Part shown: piece by piece, positions 7,120 through 15,089 of the stretch
Layout: the number at the start of each line of letters is the position of its first letter
Position numbering within the stretch: the stretch's first letter is position 1
Source of the DNA: an uncultured bacterium
Lineage (GTDB): Bacteria > Spirochaetota > Spirochaetia > Sphaerochaetales > Sphaerochaetaceae
Direction: 5' to 3'
Length of the DNA stretch: 28,735 bases
Assembly: GCA_905215015.1 (NCBI GenBank)
Contig: CAJMOS010000024.1
Location: forward strand, 1 to 28,735
Translations under genes and position numbers: made by a program
Notes under the pieces: model-generated
The model's database searches: none
Told to the model about the DNA's origin: nothing
What the model saw: only the letters and a program-made list of their open reading frames with translations

Positions 7120-7983
7120 ATGGAACGTCTTTCCCGCAGTGAGATTGCTTTCAAAATTTTCGCTTACGCGTTGGTGATCCTGTTTTCGGCCATGGCCCTG
7201 TATCCGCTGCTTTATGCTTTTTCGGTCTCTATCAGTGGAAAGGTCGCCTACGAGAGCGGACAGATCGTCCTGCTTCCCAAGGACGTGACCCTGAAAGCCT
7301 ACCGGATGGTGCTCTTGGACAAGGGCTTCTGGATCAGCTATACCAATACTCTTTTCTATACGGTTCTCGGTACCGCATGGAGCATGGCCATTTCCTTGCC
7401 CGGTGCGTATGCCTTGCAATGCAGGAGGTTGATGTTCAGCAGGCAGTGGAACTTTTTCCTCGTGCTGACCATGTGGTTCTCCGCAGGCATGATTCCTCTG
7501 TATCTGAACTACAAAGGAATGGGAATCACCGACCGATGGGGCATCGTGATAGCCTTTGGTATCCAGGCTTATAACATCATCCTGTTGCGTAACTATTTCT
7601 CCAGCATCCCCAAAGAATTGGAGGAGGCAGCTATTGTTGATGGCGCGAACGAGTTCCAGTTGTTCGGAAAAGTCTATTTGCCGATGAGCAAGGCTTCCAT
7701 AGCTACGGTGACGCTCTTCTATGCCATCAGCCGTTGGAACGGGTACTACTGGTCTCGCATATTGATTGCAAATTCTTTTGAACAGCCGTTGCAGGTGTAT
7801 CTGCGACAGCTGATAGAGAACTACCAGAAGATGTACGACGAGTCAGTCGTTGTCTTGGATTACAGCGCGGATAGTCTTGCGTATGCCATCATCGTCTGTT
7901 CAATTGTCCCTGTTCTGGTTGTTTATCCATACATACAGAAGTACTTCACCCGAGGTGTCAACTTGGGTGGTGTGAAAGGTTAA
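7120..7983 (+). CDS. ABC transporter permease, LplC/YtcP type
   Basis: This is the second permease subunit (287 residues, about six helices). It shows the CUT1 features VILFSAMALYPLLYAFSVSIS near the N-terminus and the EAA loop ELEEAAIVDGANEFQLFGKVYLP (about residues 167-190). The C-terminal YPYIQKYFTRGVNLGGVKG is diagnostic of the YtcP/LplC branch. A near-perfect TAAGGAGGT ribosome site precedes ATG 7120. It lies between the LplB-type permease and the binding lipoprotein, the normal order for this class. Function as a sugar-oligomer importer is well supported; the substrate is inference. Confidence 0.94.
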   Translation: MERLSRSEIAFKIFAYALVILFSAMALYPLLYAFSVSISGKVAYESGQIVLLPKDVTLKAYRMVLLDKGFWISYTNTLFYTVLGTAWSMAISLPGAYALQCRRLMFSRQWNFFLVLTMWFSAGMIPLYLNYKGMGITDRWGIVIAFGIQAYNIILLRNYFSSIPKELEEAAIVDGANEFQLFGKVYLPMSKASIATVTLFYAISRWNGYYWSRILIANSFEQPLQVYLRQLIENYQKMYDESVVVLDYSADSLAYAIIVCSIVPVLVVYPYIQKYFTRGVNLGGVKG

Positions 7984-7997
7984 TAAGGAGGAATTGT

Positions 7998-10133
7998 ATG
8001 AAACGTTCAGTTTTGTGGAGCGCGATTGCGTTGAGCGCCACCTTGGCCTTCCTTGCCGGTTGTTCCAAGAAAGCGTCCGTTCCTGCGGGACAGCAGGCTC
8101 CAGAGAGCAGTGAGACTGCAACAGCGAAAGCTTCGGTCGCCCAAGCTACAGCGGCTCCGAAGGAAGAAGTGCAACCGAAAACGGTGGATCTTTCCAAGCA
8201 GGTTGAGTTGAAATTCAATCTCGCTTATGGAAACAAGAACCGCACGATGACATTCAACCAGAGCACACCCATGACACTTTCCAATGGGGATGTCATTACT
8301 GCCGGTATGCTGAAGCCGATGTGGCAGGAAGTGGAAAAGAAGTTCAATGTCAAGATCAATGATGTCGGTATTCAGGATGCCAAATCCACGGACATGGTCA
8401 ATACGGAGTCGACTAGTGGATTCACTGGAGCAAACATTTACGGTGGAAGCAGTGTAGCTACCCAGTTGATGGGATACGGTGCCCAAGGCTACTTCACCAA
8501 TTTGTCCGAGCTGATGGAACAGGGGTATATGCCCAACTTCAAGGCATATCTGGATGCTAATCCGAATGTTCGCAAGGCAATTACCTGCTATGATGGCAAT
8601 ATCTACTTCATCCCTTACATTGCGGAAATTGGCACCATCGGACGTACTTTCTGCATCCGCGGTAGCTGGGTGTCTAGGCTTTTGGATGGAGATACCGCCA
8701 ACTTTGATACCGACGCTTTCACCACCTACGTGAAGCCGTTCTATGTCGGAGCTAACGCCCGTACCGGTTCCAATGGTGGAACTGTCACTCCGAAAGAGGG
8801 CGTTAGTATCACCAAAAAGACTGCGGAGGACATCGTTGAGATTCAGAATGCCCTTCCTGTCAAGAATGGCAAAACCCTTGCCGACGCGTTGATTTCCTAC
8901 ATTAAGCGCAATTACGACTATGGGAATCCCTCCGAGCTGTTCCTTGGAGAGAAGGCTGCCTACGATGTTGACGAACTTGTCGCCCTGTATCGCGTCATCA
9001 AGGCCAACCCAAAATTCCTGACGGACGGAAAGGCTGACCAGGTCTGGCCGTATTTCGCTCGCCAAGCTTCGTTCCGCGAGGAACTGATTCGTATGGGAAC
9101 CTACTACAATGGCGTCAAGGTCCATGGTTCCGATTCATATGGCTCTCGCTGGATGATCGATAAAGACGGACAGGTTGAGTATACCTACTCGATGCCTGAA
9201 GTCTATGACCTGCTTTGCAAGCTCAGTGACTGGCAGGCTGAGGGCTTGGTCTATAGCGACATGATGGATCTGTCCAACAAAGGCAACTTCCGCAGTGCGC
9301 TGTGGGGCACCGACTCTTCCGACAAGCCGCGTTACGGCTTCATGACGTACGACTTCATTGCCTCTTCGACTGCTGATGCCCTGAATCCCGACATTATTAC
9401 CATTCTGCCTCCGGTAGCCAAGGTCAATGGTGTCTGGCAGTACTACATGGACAACAGCCGTGTCATCAAGAGCGATGGCTGGGCACTGTCTAAGGCTGGT
9501 ACTCCGGAACAGATTGAGCGTGCTGCGGCAGTGATGGACTACTTCTTCACCACCGAAGGGAACCTGATGCAGAACTATGGTCCGCTTGACGATATCGCCT
9601 CCACCGACGGATATCTCGGACCGGACGGCAAGAAGTGGCCGCTGTACAAGGGCTGGACGCCGAAAGCCGCTGCCCAGTACCAGAAGGGCGACCTTTCCGC
9701 CTTCCTGCGCGACTGGTATGGAAGCCAGATGGCAATCGGTTATCAGAAAGAGATTGGGTTCGAATACCAATACACCTCTCAGCGAGGTTTTGACGCTTGG
9801 AAACTGCTGACCGGTTCTACCCTGACTATTCCGACCTATGCTGGAGACGGGCCCAAGGGAGACAACCCCTATTATTACACCTTGACTCCCCCGGCATATA
9901 GCCTGACTCCTCGTCAGAGCGAAATCATCAAGCAGTCCACCTCGATTGAGAGCGAGGATGTTGTTGAGATGATGTTCAACATAATCCGCTACAAGAGCCT
10001 GCACAATGCGCCGAGCGGTGCGACGGTTCCGCAGAATTATGATGAATACCTCCAGTACTTCAAGAGCAAGGGTTTGGATACCTATGTGTCTACCATTCAG
10101 GCTGCTTACGAAGTGATGAAGGACAGCAACTGA
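7998..10133 (+). CDS. Extracellular solute-binding lipoprotein, LplA-like
   Basis: This 711-residue lipoprotein should capture the oligosaccharide outside the cytoplasmic membrane and deliver it to the two permeases. It has a lipoprotein signal peptide with lipobox LAGC (Cys22), then a Ser/Ala/Thr/Lys-rich low-complexity linker to about residue 65, then the binding domain. It is clearly longer than usual LplA relatives (roughly 500-560 residues). The end (RYKSLHNAPSGATVPQNYDEYLQYFKSKGLDTYVSTIQAAYE) matches the C-terminal helices of that family. AAGGAGG at 7985-7991 precedes the ATG. A hairpin follows the stop, which may stabilise the message and raise the amount of this subunit. Family is well supported. 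Confidence 0.9.
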   Translation: MKRSVLWSAIALSATLAFLAGCSKKASVPAGQQAPESSETATAKASVAQATAAPKEEVQPKTVDLSKQVELKFNLAYGNKNRTMTFNQSTPMTLSNGDVITAGMLKPMWQEVEKKFNVKINDVGIQDAKSTDMVNTESTSGFTGANIYGGSSVATQLMGYGAQGYFTNLSELMEQGYMPNFKAYLDANPNVRKAITCYDGNIYFIPYIAEIGTIGRTFCIRGSWVSRLLDGDTANFDTDAFTTYVKPFYVGANARTGSNGGTVTPKEGVSITKKTAEDIVEIQNALPVKNGKTLADALISYIKRNYDYGNPSELFLGEKAAYDVDELVALYRVIKANPKFLTDGKADQVWPYFARQASFREELIRMGTYYNGVKVHGSDSYGSRWMIDKDGQVEYTYSMPEVYDLLCKLSDWQAEGLVYSDMMDLSNKGNFRSALWGTDSSDKPRYGFMTYDFIASSTADALNPDIITILPPVAKVNGVWQYYMDNSRVIKSDGWALSKAGTPEQIERAAAVMDYFFTTEGNLMQNYGPLDDIASTDGYLGPDGKKWPLYKGWTPKAAAQYQKGDLSAFLRDWYGSQMAIGYQKEIGFEYQYTSQRGFDAWKLLTGSTLTIPTYAGDGPKGDNPYYYTLTPPAYSLTPRQSEIIKQSTSIESEDVVEMMFNIIRYKSLHNAPSGATVPQNYDEYLQYFKSKGLDTYVSTIQAAYEVMKDSN

Positions 10134-10146
10134 GAGTTTGTTTCAT

Positions 10147-10170
10147 GAGGAGGGAGAGTTCTCCCTCTTC
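10147..10170 (+). promoter_or_regulatory. Intercistronic hairpin after the binding-protein gene
   Basis: GAGGAGGGAG and CTCCCTCTTC form a 10-bp stem (one G-U pair) around AGTT. No T-run follows, so it is not a normal terminator. Such hairpins after binding-protein genes often block 3' decay and raise their expression over the permeases; that role is inferred. Confidence 0.45.
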
Positions 10171-10190
10171 AGGGGAAGAGGGGAAAGAAG

Positions 10191-10727
10191 ATGGAGAGAA
10201 CATTCCGTTTGCAGAGAATATGTGCTGTGCTGTTCTTGGTGATGAGCATCGCCTTGTTTGTACTGTCGCTTGGATTCATGACGGATTTCAAAGATCTGTT
10301 TGGTCTTCAGCTGAAAGCAAACAAGCCGGTGGCATACCTGCATGATGTGCTCCTGCAAGGCTACAACCGCAGTCTTTTCCATCTGGCAGTCTGCGCTTTG
10401 TTGGTGGCTGTTCTCTCCTTCGTCTTTGAGACAAACCGAAAAGTGCCTGACATGATTGCGCTTGTGATGATGGACGTGCTCCTTGCCGTGCTCTTCGTCC
10501 GGACGGTGATGCTTATCGCGACATTGGCCGGTCTTGAGCCGGTATACCTTTCAACGGACTACTCAAAAGTCCGTTTGGAAGGAGGCTTCGACTATGTCCT
10601 GAGGACGAGAACGTTCCTGCTAGGTTATTTGGTGGAATCTCTCTTCGCATTGGTGAGTTTGTCCTTTGGTGCCACACTTGCCATATCACATGAATTGTTC
10701 GTCAGGGTGGAGGCCGAAAAGAAATGA
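10191..10727 (+). CDS. Small four-helix membrane protein of unknown function (A)
   Basis: No family was recognised. The 178-residue product has four predicted helices at about 10-29, 63-79, 88-112 and 142-165, with positive ends (MERTFRLQR, RVEAEKK). A motif FETNRK follows helix 2 and an Asp sits in helix 3; the protein at 12247 has FEATR and Asp at matching places, which hints at common ancestry. The ribosome site is GGGGAAAGAAG. Its stop overlaps the start of the next small membrane protein (ATGA), so the two are probably made in equal amounts and may form a complex. The position between the binding protein and the ATPase suggests a link to the transporter. Confidence 0.8.
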   Translation: MERTFRLQRICAVLFLVMSIALFVLSLGFMTDFKDLFGLQLKANKPVAYLHDVLLQGYNRSLFHLAVCALLVAVLSFVFETNRKVPDMIALVMMDVLLAVLFVRTVMLIATLAGLEPVYLSTDYSKVRLEGGFDYVLRTRTFLLGYLVESLFALVSLSFGATLAISHELFVRVEAEKK

Positions 10728-11173
10728 ATGAGGTTTCCAAGAATGTCAAAGTGTCGGTCTTCTGCAAGAACTCGAGCGGCTATGACCTGACTTTGATAGC
10801 AATTCTTTTCGAGTTGGGTTTCTCAATTCGGATTCTTGATTCAATTCCGGTCGGAGTCATGATGGGAATATCCTGTGGCATCAATATCATTCTCCTTTTT
10901 GTGCTGTTTAGCGTTGGTGTAAAGGTGAATGTCTACCAAATCGGGTGGGCTTATGTGGGGCTTGCCTGTGCCGGATATGCGCTACTCAGAGCTTTCGTCC
11001 TATTGCCGGTTTTCCTGAAGCCAACCGCGAACCAGCGTGTTTTGTTCGTGGTGACCCTCTTGGAGGGAGTGGTTGAGCTTATTGCCAGTTTGATAAGCCT
11101 GGTGTGTTCCAAGAGGCGTGCGAGGTTCCTCGCCACACCAGAGGGTAGGGAACTTGTGGGGCAGGAGGTGTGA
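10724..11173 (+). CDS. Small four-helix membrane protein of unknown function (B)
   Basis: This 149-residue product is not recognised as any known family. It has four predicted helices at about 20-39, 44-65, 71-97 and 106-128 and a positively charged tail (CSKRRARF). It starts inside the stop of the preceding gene (ATGA) and ends one base before the ATG of the ATPase gene, so it is translationally coupled to both. The charged Glu residues in helices 1 and 4 (FELGF, LLEGVVELI) could matter for function. It may be an accessory membrane subunit of the importer or an independent membrane complex. Confidence 0.8.
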   Translation: MNEVSKNVKVSVFCKNSSGYDLTLIAILFELGFSIRILDSIPVGVMMGISCGINIILLFVLFSVGVKVNVYQIGWAYVGLACAGYALLRAFVLLPVFLKPTANQRVLFVVTLLEGVVELIASLISLVCSKRRARFLATPEGRELVGQEV

Positions 11174-11174
11174 G

Positions 11175-12245
11175 ATGGGCATGCTGGAATACAAGCATAT
11201 CGGGAAGATTTACAATGGTGGTGTCCGTGCGGTCAGCGATTTCAATCTGGCAGTCCGCGATGGCGAGTTCGTCGTAATTGTCGGGCCTTCCGGTTGTGGA
11301 AAATCAACTGTGCTTCGCATGACTGCGGGACTTGAGGAAATTTCGGAAGGCGACCTGTACCTTGACGGAGTCAGGATCAACGACCAGCCACCAGTGGAGC
11401 GTGATATTTCTGTCGTGTTCCAGGATTATGCGCTGTATCCCCAACTGACCGTCTATGACAACGTCGGCATGAGCCTGAAGGTCAGGCACGTCGACAAGGG
11501 TGAGATCTTTGACCGTGTCATGGATACCAGCAGGTTCCTGCAAATCCAGGACTATCTGACCCGCCTTCCCGGACAGCTTTCGGGAGGACAGAAACAACGT
11601 GTTTCGCTTGGGCGAGCCATCGCCCGGAAAACGAGAGTTTTCCTGATGGATGAGCCTCTTTCCAACCTAGACGCGAAGCTTAGGGCGCACACTCGTGCAG
11701 AGATTGTCAGGTTGCAGCGGCAACTTGCCATCACCACGCTGTATGTAACCCACGACCAGGTCGAGGCGATGACCATGGCTGATCGCATCGTCGTGATTGA
11801 CCACGGAGTTATCCAGCAAGTGGGGACTCCCCAAGAAATCTATACGAAACCAGCAAATACCTTTGTTGCCGGGTTTATCGGGACTCCGCCGATGAACTTT
11901 ATTCCGGGGAAAATTATGGGAGGGCGTTTCATCAACAAGGAATTGGGTATCAACCTTGCCGTACCTGCCAAGGTCGGAAGTCAAGAGGGGAAGTCGGTAA
12001 TCCTCGGCATTCGCCCCGAACACTTGCAAATTGAAACGACCAGGCAAGGAGAAGGCATGGAACTTGTGGTGATGGATACCCAGTTCATCGGCAGTCGCTT
12101 TTATGTGTTGTTCAAACTGGGGAATTTGGTAATTACCGGATCCCTTCCGGACTATGTGCCGAATAATGCCAAGGAATGGGTCTCCTTCTCGATGGAGAAC
12201 GCCCATTTCTTCGATGGCAACACGACGATGAGGCTGGAGGCATGA
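11175..12245 (+). CDS. ABC transporter ATP-binding protein, UgpC/MsmK/MalK type
   Basis: This is the ATPase that powers sugar import. The 356-residue product has Walker A GPSGCGKS (37-44), Q-loop Gln83, signature LSGGQ (135-139), Walker B FLMDE (156-160) and the His193 switch, then a C-terminal regulatory OB-type domain from about residue 240 (PPMNFIPGKIMGG). AGGAGG at 11163-11168 fixes ATG 11175. Lpl-type importers often lack their own ATPase and share one encoded elsewhere; here it is inside the operon, between two pairs of small membrane proteins. Sure of family; partnership with the permeases at 6147 and 7120 is inferred from the operon. Confidence 0.95.
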   Translation: MGMLEYKHIGKIYNGGVRAVSDFNLAVRDGEFVVIVGPSGCGKSTVLRMTAGLEEISEGDLYLDGVRINDQPPVERDISVVFQDYALYPQLTVYDNVGMSLKVRHVDKGEIFDRVMDTSRFLQIQDYLTRLPGQLSGGQKQRVSLGRAIARKTRVFLMDEPLSNLDAKLRAHTRAEIVRLQRQLAITTLYVTHDQVEAMTMADRIVVIDHGVIQQVGTPQEIYTKPANTFVAGFIGTPPMNFIPGKIMGGRFINKELGINLAVPAKVGSQEGKSVILGIRPEHLQIETTRQGEGMELVVMDTQFIGSRFYVLFKLGNLVITGSLPDYVPNNAKEWVSFSMENAHFFDGNTTMRLEA

Positions 12246-12246
12246 G

Positions 12247-12720
12247 ATGGAAGAAGTAAAGTTGACTCCATTCGAGCGCAAGCGTCGTTTTGTTGCGGCG
12301 CTCAGGGAAAAGGGACTGATTGACTGGGCCAAGCTGGTCATGGTAATCGTGCCTCTTCTTCACTTGATCCTCACTCCGATTCACGTTGCCGCGCTCCTCA
12401 AACTCGAAGATCAGATTTGTGGTTTCGTCATGTTCCTTTCTGTCCTGGTCGGATTGGTCGTGCTTTTCGAGGCAACAAGAGTGAAAGATGATGAAACGGC
12501 AAGCAAGGTTCTGTTTATGTTGTTCATGCTGGCAGATTGCTTGTTGCTGTTCTGGCTGCTTGGCATCTACCGCTACGCTCTTGGATATCAGCAGACGCTT
12601 CGGGAGCCGGAGGTGGTTGTCCGTGCGGTTACCCTCACAGTCTCCATGCTTGTCTGTTATGGTATTTCGTTCGCGCTGACCATCTTGAGTTTCTTTCTTC
12701 ATAGAAAGGAAACGGCATGA
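12247..12720 (+). CDS. Small four-helix membrane protein of unknown function (C)
   Basis: This 157-residue product has no recognised family. A basic, amphipathic N-terminus (ERKRRFVAALREKG) is followed by four predicted helices at about 28-51, 58-74, 86-106 and 126-151 and a basic tail. FEATR after helix 2 and an Asp in helix 3 resemble the protein at 10191, which suggests the two pairs arose by duplication. The start lies one base after the ATPase stop (TGAGATG), and the stop overlaps the next start (ATGA). Translational coupling to the ATPase is therefore likely. Confidence 0.8.
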   Translation: MEEVKLTPFERKRRFVAALREKGLIDWAKLVMVIVPLLHLILTPIHVAALLKLEDQICGFVMFLSVLVGLVVLFEATRVKDDETASKVLFMLFMLADCLLLFWLLGIYRYALGYQQTLREPEVVVRAVTLTVSMLVCYGISFALTILSFFLHRKETA

Positions 12721-13211
12721 AAAAACACAGATTGTCGGACAATACGAAGGCAATGGTTTGCCGTTGGTATCTCGCGGGAGTCGTCTACTTTTTTGTGGCA
12801 TTCGGAACTCCGCTCGGATCCCGTATGAGCACGCTCGATTTGGTGTTCACTCTCGCTACGGTCATCTCTCTGCTTACCGTGTTTGTGTTGGATCCGATTC
12901 TCTGGCGCGTATTTGACCTGACCGAGCGCGGCAAGGTGGTCAATATCGCCTATTTCGCCCGGCCGAGATGGACGGCCTCGCTATACAAGCTGGCCCAAAT
13001 CTTTCGGTGTATGTGCTGTGTCGCTTTGGTGGCACTCGTCTACCATTTGGTCAATGTCGGAGCAATCCTGTTGTTCCATCTTCCCGTCGGGTCGGTTGTC
13101 CTGAAGGGAGAACCGTTTTTGTTCGCCACGCTGTACGTGGCCATGTACTGGTTGACGGAAAAAGGCCGTCTCTCTTTGAAAAAGGAAAAAACATGCGATA
13201 TCAAGCACTGA
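12717..13211 (+). CDS. Small four-helix membrane protein of unknown function (D)
   Basis: This 164-residue product is not recognised. Predicted helices are at about 17-31, 40-66, 95-119 and 131-146, with basic ends (MKKHR, KKEK). It is coupled to the preceding gene by ATGA, and its last 19 bases overlap the next gene in another frame. With the proteins at 10191, 10724 and 12247 it makes a set of four similar-sized membrane proteins arranged as two coupled pairs around the ATPase gene. Confidence 0.8.
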   Translation: MKKHRLSDNTKAMVCRWYLAGVVYFFVAFGTPLGSRMSTLDLVFTLATVISLLTVFVLDPILWRVFDLTERGKVVNIAYFARPRWTASLYKLAQIFRCMCCVALVALVYHLVNVGAILLFHLPVGSVVLKGEPFLFATLYVAMYWLTEKGRLSLKKEKTCDIKH

Positions 13212-15088
13212 TGATTGATGATTGGACAAGACTGGGAAAGACATGGAATGGCTGTTCCCGCCAGAGAGAACGATTGATGGCTGAAGTCCAGCGGGAAATG
13301 GAAATTGTGCCGCTTGCCACTCATCCTTCAATGAGTATCACGTTCATGGCTCTCTATGTCTTCAATCTTTCGCTGGCCTACAAACTGACCGGAAGGAAAG
13401 CGTATCGTGACCATGCTTATGCGTGGCTGGACGCACTGTGCTCCTACCCGGGGTGGGGCAGCGACCCGAAGAACGTCGACATCGACCTTTCTGCCTCCTG
13501 GGTGCTCTGGGGCATGAGTTCGGTTTGCGACTGGCTGTACGACGAACTCGATGCGACGCGAAGGACGAAGTACGTCGACACCATTACCCACCATCTCTCC
13601 TTGTTTCTTGCCCATGTAAGGAGTCATCAAGGCAAAGGATGGCCGACCGAATACTGGCAGAACCACAACTGGATCAACATGACCGGCATCGCCGCCGCGG
13701 GGTATTTCCTCAGGCGCCATGGCCTTGACGAGATGGGGTCGGTCAGCCTGACCAAGGCGGATTTCGCCAAGGTCTACTCGGTGCTCGCCAGTGACGGCAG
13801 CAACTACGAGGGAGTCTGCTACTGGCGCTACGGCGGCATGTGGCTGTTCGTCTACGCGTGGATGGAAAGGGGAGAGGAAGGTCCGGATTACTTCCAGCAG
13901 AGCGACTACCTGAAACAGACATTCTTCTACCGCCTGTACCAGAGCAGTCCTGAGCTTGCCCGGAACATCAATTTCGGAGATACCCATGACCTGCATTCCT
14001 GTAACCCTGCCTGCGTTTATTACCTGGTGGCCCGCATGTATCAGAACGGCTATGCCCAGAAACTCGGCAATCTTTCTACAACCATGTTCTTGAAAGAAGA
14101 GATTGAGCAAAGCGGTGTTCATCCCGGCATTCGGCCGGAGGCAGGGCTGGAATTCCTTTGGTATGATCCGTCGGTCAAGGAATCGGATTTCCATGATCTT
14201 CCGCTATCCAAGGAGTTCCCCGATCTTGGTCTGGTCTCCATCCGCTCCAGCTGGGACGCGGACGCGATGGTGTTCTCCGCCAAGTGCGGCTGTCCGGGCG
14301 GGAAGAGTCAGTGGAAACAAGGCTGGGAGATCAATCGGGAAAATGGATGGAAATGCATGTCTCTCGGCCATCAGCATCCCGACAACCTGGCCTATGAGCT
14401 GATTCTTGGGAAAACGTATCTCATCGCCGATGACGGATACAACCGCACCATCGACCCCTCCGTCCACTGTGTGCCCTTGGTCGACGGAAAATACGCCGAC
14501 GTGGAGCACGTCAGCGATGTGTGGCGCGCCAGCGCCGAGGCAAGAATCGCAAAGGATCCCTCCTATCGGCCTGATGAGTCGATGGTGGCGACGATGAGTC
14601 CTCTGAAGGAAACGAACGGAGTGTACCGCTGCGAGGGACGGACGGAGCAGACCTATCCACTCGACCTGCGCATGCAGAGGGTGAGCCGCATGTATCTCGT
14701 AGCTCCCGGAAAGTGGCTATGTATGGTCACTCGTCTTGAGTCGGAGGACAGGCACACCTACACGCTGGTGACCAACACCTACGAGGAAGGTCAGCGGAAG
14801 GAAGAGGGTCTCTGGTTCTATCCCACCAGCGGCATTTCCTATCGAGTACTCTGCGACCACCCCTACGAGGAAAAAGCCGTGATCCAGACGATTAGTGCAA
14901 TGATGACGCCTCAGGAGCCGGACAAAGTGACCCATGTTAGACAGCATTCGCTCCAGCTTTCCACCAGTGAGCGAGTGTCGAAGACAAAGTTCTTCGAGTT
15001 GTTCACCATGCCGGGTGTGAACGTGGATTTTCACCTCAACGGAGATACGTTGATGCTTGATGGACAGGCGTATGGCCTGGGGAGGTAA
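13193..15088 (+). CDS. Heparinase II/III-like protein, predicted polysaccharide lyase (1)
   Basis: Such enzymes cleave uronic-acid-containing glycans by beta-elimination. The 631-residue product has an (alpha/alpha)-toroid N-terminal part, seen in IDLSASWVLWGMSSVCDWLYDEL and YWQNHNWINMTGIAAAGYFL (about residue 155, with the usual Asn/His pair). YEGVCYWRYGGMW lies near residue 205. A beta-sandwich part contains GHQHPDNLAYELILGKTYLI (about residue 390), the H-x-H-x-D metal/active-site pattern. There is no signal peptide, so it should act in the cytoplasm on imported oligomers. ATG 13193 follows AAAGGA; the upstream open frame overlaps the preceding membrane-protein gene. Exact polysaccharide-lyase family and substrate cannot be told from sequence alone. 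Confidence 0.85.
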   Translation: MRYQALMIDDWTRLGKTWNGCSRQRERLMAEVQREMEIVPLATHPSMSITFMALYVFNLSLAYKLTGRKAYRDHAYAWLDALCSYPGWGSDPKNVDIDLSASWVLWGMSSVCDWLYDELDATRRTKYVDTITHHLSLFLAHVRSHQGKGWPTEYWQNHNWINMTGIAAAGYFLRRHGLDEMGSVSLTKADFAKVYSVLASDGSNYEGVCYWRYGGMWLFVYAWMERGEEGPDYFQQSDYLKQTFFYRLYQSSPELARNINFGDTHDLHSCNPACVYYLVARMYQNGYAQKLGNLSTTMFLKEEIEQSGVHPGIRPEAGLEFLWYDPSVKESDFHDLPLSKEFPDLGLVSIRSSWDADAMVFSAKCGCPGGKSQWKQGWEINRENGWKCMSLGHQHPDNLAYELILGKTYLIADDGYNRTIDPSVHCVPLVDGKYADVEHVSDVWRASAEARIAKDPSYRPDESMVATMSPLKETNGVYRCEGRTEQTYPLDLRMQRVSRMYLVAPGKWLCMVTRLESEDRHTYTLVTNTYEEGQRKEEGLWFYPTSGISYRVLCDHPYEEKAVIQTISAMMTPQEPDKVTHVRQHSLQLSTSERVSKTKFFELFTMPGVNVDFHLNGDTLMLDGQAYGLGR

Positions 15089-15089
15089 G

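Noticed and set aside
5925..7154. 409-codon minus-strand frame opposite the first permease
   Set aside because: The composition is His/Asn/Asp-rich without domain similarity, while the plus strand encodes a clear LplB-type permease.
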